NCBI GenBank assembly: GCA_051859045.1
Contig: JBHYGK010000031.1
Location: 1-23,281, forward strand
Reading direction: 5' to 3'
From: JBHYGK01 sp051859045
GTDB taxonomy: Bacteria; Pseudomonadota; Gammaproteobacteria; Xanthomonadales; Xanthomonadaceae
DNA: 23,281 bases
Under the pieces are notes generated by a model, which was not told the origin of the DNA, did no database searches, and worked only from the letters and a program-made list of their open reading frames with translations. The stretch's first letter is position 1. The number at the start of each line of letters is the position of its first letter. This document shows positions 1 through 7,044 of the stretch, piece after piece. Position numbers and translations under genes: made by a program.

Positions 1-244
1 CGACCGAGACGTCGCCCGACGCGGAGATCTGCTCGCGGGTGATCACGGTGACCGGGAGCGCGCCCTCGATGTCGGCGCGCTTGATGCGCGAGCCGGTCAC
101 CTCGATGCGGTCGAGGTCCTGGGCCTCATCGGAGGCTTCCTGGGCGAGCGCCTGGCCGGGGGCCAGCGCGAAGGCCGCCAGGGAAGCGACGGAGCCGGCG
201 AACAGCGCCTGCTGGATCGCGGAGCGGAGCAGCGAAGGGGTCAT
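1..244 (-). CDS. TonB-dependent outer-membrane receptor, N-terminal part (runs off the left edge)
   Basis: Only the first 81 codons lie in the window. The protein starts with a long signal peptide (about residues 1-34: a hydrophobic stretch ending ALAQE). It continues with the plug-domain start RIEVTGSRIKRADIEGALPV, then TVITREQISASGDVSV, which is typical of TonB-dependent receptors in Xanthomonadales and related bacteria. Such proteins import large or scarce substrates (siderophores, glycans, cobalamin, peptides) across the outer membrane using TonB-ExbBD energy. The substrate cannot be told from the plug start. I chose the ATG at 244 because GGAG lies six bases upstream. A second in-frame ATG at 256 would add four residues (METF) but has no clear ribosome site. 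The gene is divergent from an AraC-family regulator at 732, which could control it. The barrel domain lies outside the window. Confidence 0.88.
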   Translation of the reverse strand, partial: MTPSLLRSAIQQALFAGSVASLAAFALAPGQALAQEASDEAQDLDRIEVTGSRIKRADIEGALPVTVITREQISASGDVSV

Positions 245-306
245 GAATGTCTCCATCGGGTGGTGCGGAAAGTAGGTGACGCCGCGCGTGTTCGAGCGAC
301 CCGACG

Positions 307-312
307 ACACTA
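307..312 (-). promoter_or_regulatory. Candidate -10 element for the TonB-dependent receptor gene
   Basis: On the minus strand the hexamer is TAGTGT, placed to give a start near 300 and a leader of about 56 bases to the ATG at 244. No good -35 hexamer is visible at the usual spacing. The same TAGTGT hexamer, in the same CTAGTGT context, occurs upstream of relA (20595-20600). This is weak evidence on its own. Confidence 0.25.
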
Positions 313-319
313 GGCAGCG

Positions 320-346
320 CCCTCCCCGCGAAGGTGCCCCGCCCCC
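320..346 (-). other. G-rich tract with four G-runs (possible G-quadruplex) upstream of the receptor gene
   Basis: Read on the minus strand the tract is a run of five G, one base, four G, nine bases, four G, one base, three G. The nine-base loop is longer than the usual seven-base limit for predicted quadruplexes, so the call is borderline. It lies just upstream of the candidate -10 at 307-312, overlapping the expected spacer and -35 position. Confidence 0.3.
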
Positions 347-438
347 GCTTTCCCTGTGCCCGATAGCGCGGTTTGGCGAACCATCCCGCGAGCCGGATGA
401 CGGGTTCGCAACATTCGACCGCGTCGCTTCACGCCGCC

Positions 439-467
439 CGAACGCGATCCGAACGCGATCCGAACGC
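439..467. repeat. 11-bp tandem repeat (two full copies plus seven bases)
   Basis: The unit CGAACGCGATC occurs at 439-449 and again at 450-460, and its first seven bases occur once more at 461-467. The 11-bp period is about one helical turn. Direct repeats at this spacing are the usual recognition pattern of PhoB/OmpR-type winged-helix proteins. A protein with that fold is encoded at 1739-3919, but any link is inference. Confidence 0.6.
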
Positions 468-547
468 CGGCCCGGCCCTATCGCGGGCGCCCGGGACGCG
501 GCGCCAGCGTCACTCGCCTACCCGGCCACCGACGCGATCGCAAGGCA

Positions 548-568
548 TTGAAAAACATCGAATTTCAA
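548..568. promoter_or_regulatory. Inverted repeat TTGAAA-N9-TTTCAA in an A/T-rich island (candidate operator)
   Basis: TTGAAA at 548-553 and TTTCAA at 563-568 form a perfect 6-bp dyad with a 9-base spacer, so the half-site centres are 15 bp apart. The island around it (about 541-625) is far less G/C-rich than the rest of the window, as expected for a promoter region. It lies 160-185 bp before the AraC-family gene. Confidence 0.35.
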
Positions 569-595
569 CGAAACGACATCGCCGCGGAATCCGAT

Positions 596-624
596 TTGAC
601 CAAACCGTATCCGCTTTTTCGCTA
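596..624 (+). promoter_or_regulatory. Weak candidate promoter for the AraC-family gene
   Basis: TTGACC at 596-601 matches five of six -35 positions. At 17 bases spacing the -10 would be TCGCTA (619-624), a poor match. The location in the A/T-rich island is the main support. An activator would be needed if this is real. Confidence 0.25.
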
Positions 625-731
625 CGGCGGTCACCGCAACGGGAAGGATCTGGCTCCCCGGATGCCACCACGCTCCATCGGCGCGGCGGACCCGGTCCTC
701 CCCCCCCTTCGTTGCGCGAGGTTGCAGGCCG

Positions 732-1646
732 ATGAACGATCTTTACCAGCGTGTTGGCTACGGCAGCGCCGTCCATGTCGGCCCCGAGCCGGGCCAGGCC
801 GCCGACCGCGGCGGCCTGCGGATGGTCCGGGCCTCCGGGCGCGGCTCCCAGGTCCAGGTCGCCCCGGGCGCGACGAGCCTGTGGATCGTGCTCGGCGGAC
901 GGGTCGAGGTGGAGACCGCCGACGGCGTGTTCCGCCTGCAGGCCCGGCAGGGCCTCGTCGTGACCCCCGAGACCGGGGCCCGCGGGCAGCTGCGCGGCAG
1001 TGCCGACGTCCTGGTGCTGGCCATGCCCCCGGCCACCCTCGCCCGCCTGATGCGCGGCGCCCTGCCCTCCGGGGTCGCGCCCACCCTGTTCCCGCTGCGC
1101 CAGCGCCTCAGCCGGTCGATGCTGCGGGCGGCGGTGGCGCTGGTCCGGGCCAGCGAGGCCGGCGAGGCGGCGGCGCCCCAGCGCGCCGCCCGCCAGCAGA
1201 TGCTGGTGCAGGACCTGGTGCTGGCGACGATCGAGCACCAGGCGATGGTGGGCGAGTGGCTGCAGCGCGCCTACGGCCGCACCGAAGGCCATCGCCGGCG
1301 CGTGCTGATGCGCCTGCTGCGCGCGCGCAACCGCATCCTCAACGCCCCGTTCGCCAAGCACGAGATCGAGACCCTGGCGCTGGCCGCGCGCTATTCCAAG
1401 TCGCACTTCATCCGCCTGTTCCGCGATGTCTTCGGCATGACCCCGCACGACCTGCTCACCGAGGCGCGCATCGACCTGGCCAAGCACCTGATCACCAGCA
1501 GCCGGCTGGCGATCTCGGAGGTGGCGTCCAACGTCGGGTTCGACAGCCGCTGCGCCTTCTCGCGCCTGTTCAAGCGCCGGGTCGGCATCTCCGCCCAGGA
1601 CTACCGACGCCTCGCCCAGGACGGCGACCTGCCCGCCGCGGCCTGA
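732..1646 (+). CDS. AraC-family transcriptional regulator
   Basis: This 304-residue protein has the usual length and order of an AraC/XylS regulator. The N-terminal region (about residues 35-100) is strand-rich and cupin-like, with SLWIVLGGRVEVETADG resembling the effector-binding sensor. A helical linker follows. The C-terminal domain (about 205-298) carries two helix-turn-helix units: LAARYSKSHFIRLFRDVFGMTP, then ISEVASNVGFDSRCAFSRLFKRRVG. The second gives the family pattern of a GF...S.FSR.FK. helix followed by G.sP..YR. The start at 732 has GAGG ten bases upstream. It probably binds near its own gene and the divergent TonB-dependent receptor, a common arrangement in which the regulator senses the imported substrate. 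The effector is unknown. The next gene starts 92 bp later on the same strand. Confidence 0.9.
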   Translation: MNDLYQRVGYGSAVHVGPEPGQAADRGGLRMVRASGRGSQVQVAPGATSLWIVLGGRVEVETADGVFRLQARQGLVVTPETGARGQLRGSADVLVLAMPPATLARLMRGALPSGVAPTLFPLRQRLSRSMLRAAVALVRASEAGEAAAPQRAARQQMLVQDLVLATIEHQAMVGEWLQRAYGRTEGHRRRVLMRLLRARNRILNAPFAKHEIETLALAARYSKSHFIRLFRDVFGMTPHDLLTEARIDLAKHLITSSRLAISEVASNVGFDSRCAFSRLFKRRVGISAQDYRRLAQDGDLPAAA

Positions 1647-1678
1647 GCCGTCCACGCGCGCGCCACGCCGGGAGCGGG

Positions 1679-1684
1679 TATCCT
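1679..1684 (+). promoter_or_regulatory. Candidate -10 element (TATCCT) before the winged-helix regulator
   Basis: TATCCT matches four of six -10 positions and would give a leader of about 48 bases before the TTG start at 1739. No -35 match is visible at 16-18 bases. The same hexamer appears before the TPR gene at 18198-18203. Weak support. Confidence 0.25.
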
Positions 1685-1738
1685 CCGCGTCCCGCCCGGC
1701 GCCGCGCCCCCACCGCGCCCTCCCCCACGGCGAGACCC

Positions 1739-3919
1739 TTGGCTTCCGACCCGACCCCGATCGATCCGCGCCAGCGCCTGCGCGTCGGCGCCTTCACCGT
1801 CGACCTCGGCGCGCTCAGCGTCGCCGCGCCCGATGGCACGTCCGTCCGCCTGACCCCCAAGGCGGCGGCCGTGCTGCTGGAGCTTGTCCGCGCGCGCGGC
1901 ACCACGGTGACCCGCGACGAGCTGCTCGACCGCGTCTGGCGCGGCCGCTTCACCACGCCCGGCGTGGTGCCCCAGGCGGTGTCCGCCCTGCGCCGCGCCT
2001 TCGCGGACGAACTCGAGACGCCGGCCTACATCGACACGATCCCCCGGGTCGGCTACCGCCTGGTCGCCAGCGTGCAGGCGCTCGACCCCGAAGCCGACGC
2101 GGCCGGGGACGCCGAGGCGCCGCCCTCGCCGCCACCGCAGCAGGTCCCGCCGGCGCGCCGCTGGCCCGCCCCGCTGGGCGCGATCGGCGCCCTGGGCGCG
2201 GTGGCGCTGCTGGCGGCGTTCGCGCTCGATCGCGGCGCGCACCCGCCGGAACCGGTGCTGCTCGCGGGTCCGGCCACGCTCGCCACCTTCGCGCCCGGCG
2301 CCGAGAGCCAGCCCCGCCTCTCGCCCGACGCGCGACGCCTGGCCTACGCCCAGGCCGAGGGCGACGACGGACGGCGCCAGCTGTTCGTGCTGGGCCTCGG
2401 CGACTCCGCCACCCGCGCGGTGACCCCGCCGGACACCGATGCCACCCAGCCGGTCTGGTCGCCGGACGGCACCGAACTGGCCTATCGCCAGGTCGACGCC
2501 GACGGCCGCTGCGAGCTGCGGATCGTCGCGGTCGAGGGTGGCCTCGGGCGGGCGCTGGCGGACTGCGACACCGCCGACCTGATCGCCTTCGATTGGGATC
2601 CGCGCGACGACCGCCGGATGCTCGCCTCGCGCCTGGAGCGCGGGCGGATCGGCGGCGGCGCGCTGCGCGCCCTGCTTCTGAGCGACCGCTGGCACGACGC
2701 GCCGCTGGCCTACGCGCTCGAGGAGGGCGCGGTGGACCTGGAGCCGCGCTTCTCGCCCGACGGGCGCCTGCTGGCGTTCCGCCGCGGCCCCAACCCGACC
2801 TCCGACCTGTGGGTGATGCCTGCGGACGGCGGCGAGCCGCGCCGGCTGACCCGGGTGCGGTCCCGGATCAGCGGCTTCGACTGGTGGCCGGGCGGCCAGC
2901 ACCTGGTGTTCTCCTCCGACCACGGCGGTCGCGACGAGCTCTGGCGGGTCGCGCTGGCCGACGGGCGCATCGATCGGCTCGGGATCACCGACGCGGTGTC
3001 GCCCGACGTCGCCGGCGAGACCCTGGTCTACCAGGGGCTGCAGTGGCGGACCGCGCTGGTGGCGCTGGCGCTCGGCGACGGCGCGCCCGCGGGCGTCGCG
3101 GCGGAAGCCGCGACGCCCGGCACCGAGGCCGACGCGCGCGTGCTGACCGCGTCGAGCGGGCGCGATCTCGTCGCCGCGGCCTCCCCCGACGGCGAGCAGC
3201 TCGCCTTCGTCTCCGACCGCGACGGTTCGCGCGAGCTGTGGTTGCGCGACGCCGAGGGCGGCATCCGCCGCCTCACCGCGCACCGCGGGCCCGTGCTCGA
3301 CCGCCCCAGCTGGTCGCCCGACGGCCGCCGCGTGCTCTACATCGTCCGCGACGCCGAACAGCACGCGGTGTGGGAGTACCAGCTCGACACCGGCGCCACC
3401 GTCGAGGTGGCCGGCCCCCTGCGCTCGATCCGCGAGGCCCTCTACGCCGAGGACGGGCGCTCGCTGTGGCTGGTCGCGCTCGATGCCCGCGACTGGACCC
3501 TGATGGCCTGCCCGCGCGGCGAGGCGGCCACCTGCCTGCCGGCGTCCACCGGCCGCCAGGCCTTCCGCGCCGAGCGCCTCGGCCCGGGCGAACTGCTGCT
3601 CGCGAGCAGCGCCGGCGAGCTCCAGCGCGTCGCCGAACGCGATCCCGCGACCACGCTGGAGCGCTACGAGCTGCCGATCAACGACGGCTGGTCGGTGCAG
3701 CGCGGGCGGCTGTGGCTGCTGAGCGTCGACGGCCGCCAGCCCCGGCTCGAAGCCTGGCGCCTCGGCGCCGACGCCCCCGACGCCCGGTGGACCCTCGGCA
3801 GCGCCCGGCCCCTGCTCTACGCGCGACCGGAAGTCTCGCCCGACGGCCGCACCGCCTGGGTCCCGGGCGTCCTGGAGTACCGCAGCGACATCGTCCGCGT
3901 CCCGCTCGCGGCGCCCTGA
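1739..3919 (+). CDS. CadC-like membrane regulator: winged-helix DNA-binding domain, one membrane helix, PD40/TolB-type beta-propeller
   Basis: The 726-residue protein is a one-component sensor-regulator. Residues about 13-112 form an OmpR/PhoB-type winged helix: LTPKAAAVLLELVRARG, then TRDELLDRVWRGR, then IDTIPRVGYRLVA. A proline-rich linker precedes one membrane segment at about 145-163. The rest, outside the cytoplasm if topology follows CadC, is a beta-propeller with repeated SPDG-type motifs near residues 189, 237, 334, 480, 521 and 697. There is no ATG near the domain start, so I chose the TTG at 1739, which follows GGCGAG by four bases. Proteins of this layout are common in Xanthomonadales, and their ligands are mostly unknown. 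It lies behind the AraC gene and before a strong terminator, suggesting a plus-strand unit ending at 4141. The start codon is less certain than the identity. Confidence 0.85.
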   Translation: MASDPTPIDPRQRLRVGAFTVDLGALSVAAPDGTSVRLTPKAAAVLLELVRARGTTVTRDELLDRVWRGRFTTPGVVPQAVSALRRAFADELETPAYIDTIPRVGYRLVASVQALDPEADAAGDAEAPPSPPPQQVPPARRWPAPLGAIGALGAVALLAAFALDRGAHPPEPVLLAGPATLATFAPGAESQPRLSPDARRLAYAQAEGDDGRRQLFVLGLGDSATRAVTPPDTDATQPVWSPDGTELAYRQVDADGRCELRIVAVEGGLGRALADCDTADLIAFDWDPRDDRRMLASRLERGRIGGGALRALLLSDRWHDAPLAYALEEGAVDLEPRFSPDGRLLAFRRGPNPTSDLWVMPADGGEPRRLTRVRSRISGFDWWPGGQHLVFSSDHGGRDELWRVALADGRIDRLGITDAVSPDVAGETLVYQGLQWRTALVALALGDGAPAGVAAEAATPGTEADARVLTASSGRDLVAAASPDGEQLAFVSDRDGSRELWLRDAEGGIRRLTAHRGPVLDRPSWSPDGRRVLYIVRDAEQHAVWEYQLDTGATVEVAGPLRSIREALYAEDGRSLWLVALDARDWTLMACPRGEAATCLPASTGRQAFRAERLGPGELLLASSAGELQRVAERDPATTLERYELPINDGWSVQRGRLWLLSVDGRQPRLEAWRLGADAPDARWTLGSARPLLYARPEVSPDGRTAWVPGVLEYRSDIVRVPLAAP

Positions 3920-4011
3920 GGGCCGCGCGGGGCCGGGGATGGCGCGCGGAAGCGCAGGAACGGTCACGCGCCGGCCCGCCCGCTGTCATCTTCCGTGCGG
4001 CGGGCGCCCCG

Positions 4012-4141
4012 TAGACTTCCGCCGTGGTTCATCGGCGTGTCTCGCGTCCGCTGAGGCCGCGCTGGAAGCGCCCCTCCGCGGTGCCCTCCTACGACAGCTG
4101 CTTCGCATCAGGGATCGCGCGCTCCGGCGCGCGTTTTTTTT
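4012..4141 (+). ncRNA. Possible small RNA or long 3' UTR ending at the intrinsic terminator
   Basis: Nearly 200 bases separate the regulator stop at 3919 from the terminator hairpin at 4116-4133, which is more than a simple 3' end needs. A TAGACT hexamer at 4012-4017 could be a -10 and would give a transcript of about 118 bases. That transcript would carry two CCTCC motifs (4073-4077 and 4085-4089), complementary to ribosome-binding sites, one of them partly in the C-rich loop of a short GCG/CGC hairpin. No -35 is evident and I recognise no known RNA family. It may simply be the 3' UTR of the regulator mRNA. Confidence 0.25.
4116..4141 (+). terminator. Intrinsic (Rho-independent) terminator
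   Basis: A 7-bp perfect stem (4116-4122 with 4127-4133, alternating C and G) encloses a TCCG loop and is followed at once by eight T residues (4134-4141). The T run is striking in such GC-rich sequence. It is oriented to stop plus-strand transcription after the regulator gene. On the minus strand no T run follows the stem, so it should not serve tsaB. Confidence 0.9.
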
Positions 4142-4162
4142 CGCCCGGCCGCCGGCCCGCGC

Positions 4163-4873
4163 TCAGCCGCCGCGCGCGGCGCGCTGCTCCTCGAGCGTCA
4201 GCGCCACCTTGTCTCGCAGGTAGGCCGGCTCGATCGCCTCGGGGGCCACCGCTTCGCCGCGCGCGAACGCCGCGGCCGCCAGCCGGGCCAGGTCGGCCGC
4301 TCGCGGCAGCGCCTCCGCCTCCAGTGCGCCGGCGAGGCCGCCGGCCGCGACCAGGCGGGCCGCCAGCACGCCGTCCGCGGCAGCGAACCCGGTGCCGCGC
4401 GCGCCGCAGGCGCCCAGGCCCTCGGGCCACGCGATCGCGCCCGGCGCACCGAGCCGCTCCGCGCCGAGCGCCTGCACCAGGCCGTCGTCGCCCAGCGCGA
4501 ACGCGCCGAGGTAGACCTCGCCCATCCGCGCGTCGATCGCCGCCAGCCGGCGCGCGCCCGCGCCGCCCTGGGCCAGCACCGCCAGCGTCGAGACGCCGAG
4601 CATCGGGCGCTCGAGCCCGAACGCCAGGCCCTGGCCCAGAGAGATCGCCAGCCGCACGCCGGTGAACGCGCCGGGGCCGCGGCCGACGGCGATCGCGTCC
4701 AGCGCGGAGGCGGCGATCCCGGCCTCGGCCAGCAGCGCGCCGGCCCAGGGCAGCACCAGCTCGGCGTGGCGGCGTGGCGCCAGCGCGTGGCGCTCGCGCA
4801 CCTCGCCGTCGATCCACAGGGCGACCGAGCAGGCCTCGGTGGCGGTCTCGATCGCGAGCAGGCGCAGGCTCAT
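4163..4873 (-). CDS. tsaB: tRNA threonylcarbamoyladenosine biosynthesis protein TsaB
   Basis: The 236-residue product matches TsaB (YeaZ) in length and layout. It starts LRLLAIETATEACSVALW, the first actin/HSP70-like strand pair. The family signature VGRGPGAFTGVRLAISLGQGLAFG follows at about 68-91. TsaB is a partner of the catalytic TsaD and of TsaE in making t6A37 on ANN-decoding tRNAs, using threonylcarbamoyl-AMP from TsaC. It has lost the catalytic metal site and acts as a scaffold. The ATG overlaps the stop of the upstream helicase gene as ATGA (4870-4873), indicating translational coupling. The yoaA-tsaB order is also found in E. coli. No terminator is evident after the stop in this direction. 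Confidence 0.95.
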   Translation of the reverse strand: MSLRLLAIETATEACSVALWIDGEVRERHALAPRRHAELVLPWAGALLAEAGIAASALDAIAVGRGPGAFTGVRLAISLGQGLAFGLERPMLGVSTLAVLAQGGAGARRLAAIDARMGEVYLGAFALGDDGLVQALGAERLGAPGAIAWPEGLGACGARGTGFAAADGVLAARLVAAGGLAGALEAEALPRAADLARLAAAAFARGEAVAPEAIEPAYLRDKVALTLEEQRAARGG

Positions 4874-7044
4874 GCGGGGTCCTCGTGCGTGGCGGCGGTG
4901 GCGCCGCGGGCGGCCGCGGCGGGCGCCGCGGCGAAGAAGGCCTCGACGTCGGCCAGCGCGCGGGTGCGCGGCAGCGGCGGCAGGCTGTCCAGGAACAGGC
5001 GCCCGTAGGGCTTGCCGACCAGGCGCGGGTCGCACAGCACCAGCACGCCGCGGTCGTGGTGGGTGCGGATCAGCCGGCCGGCGCCCTGCTTGAGCGCGAT
5101 CACCGCCTGCGGCAGCTGCTCGTCGCGGAAGGGATTGCCGCCGCGGCGGCGGCAGGCCTCCAGCCGCGCCTCGAGCACCGGGTCGTCGGGCGCGGCGAAC
5201 GGCAGGCGGTCGATGACCACCACGCTGAGCGCGTCGCCGGCGACGTCCACGCCCTCCCAGAAGCTGGCCGCGCCGAGCAGCACGCCGTTGCCGCTGGCGC
5301 GGAAGTCCTCGAGCAGGCGGTGGCGCGGCGCGCTGCCCTGCACGAACAGCGGCCACGGCCCGCCGGCGAGCGCGTCGGCGGCCTCGCGCAGCGCGCGATG
5401 GCTGGTGAACAGCAGGAAGGCGCGGCCGCCGGAGGCCTGCAGCACGGGGCGCACGGCGTCGAGCATGCGCGCGCCGAATTCGCGGCTGTTGGGCTCGGGC
5501 AGGCCCGGCGGCAGGTAGGCCAGGGCCTGGGACTTCCAGTCGAAGGGGCTCGGCTCGAGCAGGGTGCGCGGCTCCCACAGCCCGAGCTTGCGCGCGAGGT
5601 GCTGGAACTGCCCCGCCACCGCGAGCGTGGCCGAGGTGAAGATCCACGCGGCGCGGCTGCGCTCGCGGTACTGGCGCAGCGGCTTGCTGACGTCGAGCGG
5701 GGTGCGCTGCAGGGTGAAGCCGCGCGCGCTGAGCTCGTACCAGCGCACGTCCTCGCCGCGGGCCTCGCCGTCGGCCTCCGCGTCCGCGCCCTGCCGGGGG
5801 GCGGCGCGCGCGGGTCGCGGCGGCGGCGCGCCCCAGGCGTCGAGCTGGCGGGGGGCGTCGTCGTCGGGCGCGTCCTGCGGCCCCTCGCCCGGGGCCGGGA
5901 CGTCGGCCGGCAGCGCGCCGGGCAGCAGGGCGTCGTCCTCGTCGAGGTCGCGCGGCGCGGGATCCGGCGCCAGCCAGTCGGCCAGCCGCGCGCGCGCCTC
6001 CTCGGCGCGCTCGAGGCAGGCCTGCAGGCCGGGCTCGGCGTCGCCGAGCGGCTCCAGCGCGCGGACCAGGTCGATCAGCGCGTCCTCGAGGGCGTCGAGC
6101 GCCAGCGGCGCCTCGGGCATGGCCAGCGCGCGCAGCCGGGTGCCGCGGCCGGGCAGGCCCTCGAACGCGGCGCGGACCTGGCGGACCGCGGCCTCGAGCA
6201 CGCGCGCCGGGCCCTGCACGCCGGCGAGCGCGCCGGGCGTGCCCTGGCATTCGCGCACCGCGTCGCGCGCGAGCTCGACGAGCTGCCGGGCGGACACGCT
6301 GTCGCCGAAGAACTGCGCGGCCAGCTCGGGCAGCTGGTGGGCCTCGTCGAGCACGAAGGCCTGGGCGCCGGGCAATACCTCGCCGAAGCCCTCCTGCTTG
6401 ATCGCCAGGTCGGCCAGCAGCAGGTGGTGGTTGACCACCACCACGTCCGCGGCCTGCGCCTCCTGGCGCGCCTTCACCACGAAGCACTCCTGCCACTGCG
6501 GGCACTCGGTGCCCAGGCAGTTCTCGGCGGTGGAGGTGATCACCGGCCACAGCGGGGAGTCCTCGGGCAGCTGCTCGAGCTCGGCGATGTCGCCCGAGCG
6601 GGTGCGGCCGCTCCAGGCCAGCACCTGCTGGAACTGCGCGGCCAGCGCGGGGTGGTGCGCGTATTCGCCGCGCGCGAGGTCGCGCCGGTGCAGGCAGAGG
6701 TAGTTGGCGCGGCCCTTGAGCAGGGCGCTGCGGATCGGCGCGCCCAGCGCGGCGCGCACGCGCGGCAGGTCGCGGTGGAAGAGCTGGTCCTGCAGCGCGC
6801 GGGTGCCGGTGGAGACGATCACCTTCAGCCCGCTCAGCAGCGCGGGCACCAGGTAGGCGTAGGTCTTGCCGGTGCCGGTGCCGGCCTCGGCCACCAGCGC
6901 CTCGCCGGCGTCGATGGCCTCGCCGATCGCCGCGCTCATGCGCACCTGCGCGGGGCGCGGCGCGAAGCCCGGGATGCCGGACGCGAGCGGGCCGTCGGCC
7001 CGGAACGCGGCCCGGCTGCGGTCGGCGAGCGAGTCCACCGCCAC
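4870..7044 (-). CDS. yoaA: YoaA/DinG-family Fe-S ATP-dependent DNA helicase
   Basis: This 724-residue superfamily 2 helicase is of the XPD/DinG type. The Walker A motif is EAGTGTGKT (Lys60) and the Walker B is LDEAH (233-237). Four cysteines between motifs I and II (C117, C176, C181, C187) fit the [4Fe-4S] cluster of this family. Near the C-terminus QGAGRLIRTHHDRGV is the motif VI arginine region. It unwinds DNA 5' to 3', and YoaA in E. coli helps replication-fork repair with the Pol III chi subunit. The immediately downstream tsaB favours YoaA over DinG. Between about residues 365 and 430 lies a low-complexity acidic and proline-rich stretch that looks like a disordered insertion. I chose the GTG at 7044, directly after the stop of the preceding gene; a second GTG two codons later is possible. 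Confidence 0.9.
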   Translation of the reverse strand: MAVDSLADRSRAAFRADGPLASGIPGFAPRPAQVRMSAAIGEAIDAGEALVAEAGTGTGKTYAYLVPALLSGLKVIVSTGTRALQDQLFHRDLPRVRAALGAPIRSALLKGRANYLCLHRRDLARGEYAHHPALAAQFQQVLAWSGRTRSGDIAELEQLPEDSPLWPVITSTAENCLGTECPQWQECFVVKARQEAQAADVVVVNHHLLLADLAIKQEGFGEVLPGAQAFVLDEAHQLPELAAQFFGDSVSARQLVELARDAVRECQGTPGALAGVQGPARVLEAAVRQVRAAFEGLPGRGTRLRALAMPEAPLALDALEDALIDLVRALEPLGDAEPGLQACLERAEEARARLADWLAPDPAPRDLDEDDALLPGALPADVPAPGEGPQDAPDDDAPRQLDAWGAPPPRPARAAPRQGADAEADGEARGEDVRWYELSARGFTLQRTPLDVSKPLRQYRERSRAAWIFTSATLAVAGQFQHLARKLGLWEPRTLLEPSPFDWKSQALAYLPPGLPEPNSREFGARMLDAVRPVLQASGGRAFLLFTSHRALREAADALAGGPWPLFVQGSAPRHRLLEDFRASGNGVLLGAASFWEGVDVAGDALSVVVIDRLPFAAPDDPVLEARLEACRRRGGNPFRDEQLPQAVIALKQGAGRLIRTHHDRGVLVLCDPRLVGKPYGRLFLDSLPPLPRTRALADVEAFFAAAPAAAARGATAATHEDPA

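Larger units (their letters stand above)
245..731. other. 487 bp divergent intergenic region between receptor and AraC gene
   Basis: No convincing gene is present. A 120-codon open frame from a TTG at 373 ends by overlapping the ATG at 732, but it lacks the strong G/C third-position bias of the real genes and resembles no family I know. The region holds an ACACTAG core at 307-313 (possible minus-strand -10), a minus-strand G-rich run at 320-346, an 11-bp tandem repeat at 439-467, and an unusually A/T-rich island at about 541-625 containing a dyad (548-568). These suit control of both flanking genes. Confidence 0.6.

Noticed and set aside
373..735. A 120-codon plus-strand frame whose stop overlaps the AraC ATG
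   Set aside because: The overlap looks like coupling, but third positions are far less G/C-biased than in real genes here and it covers the tandem repeat and A/T-rich island, so it is probably regulatory DNA.
548..1738. N-terminal extension of the winged-helix regulator frame over the AraC gene
   Set aside because: The extension is out of frame with the AraC protein, Arg/Pro-rich and without domains. The AraC gene in another frame explains the DNA, and a TTG start at 1739 fits the domain boundary.
1601..3967. A 788-codon minus-strand open frame over the winged-helix regulator
   Set aside because: Low-complexity composition without motifs; the plus-strand protein has a full winged helix, membrane segment and propeller repeats.
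3979..4018. Possible tRNA or riboswitch before the terminator
   Set aside because: No T-loop consensus, no cloverleaf and no recognisable riboswitch core could be found on either strand.
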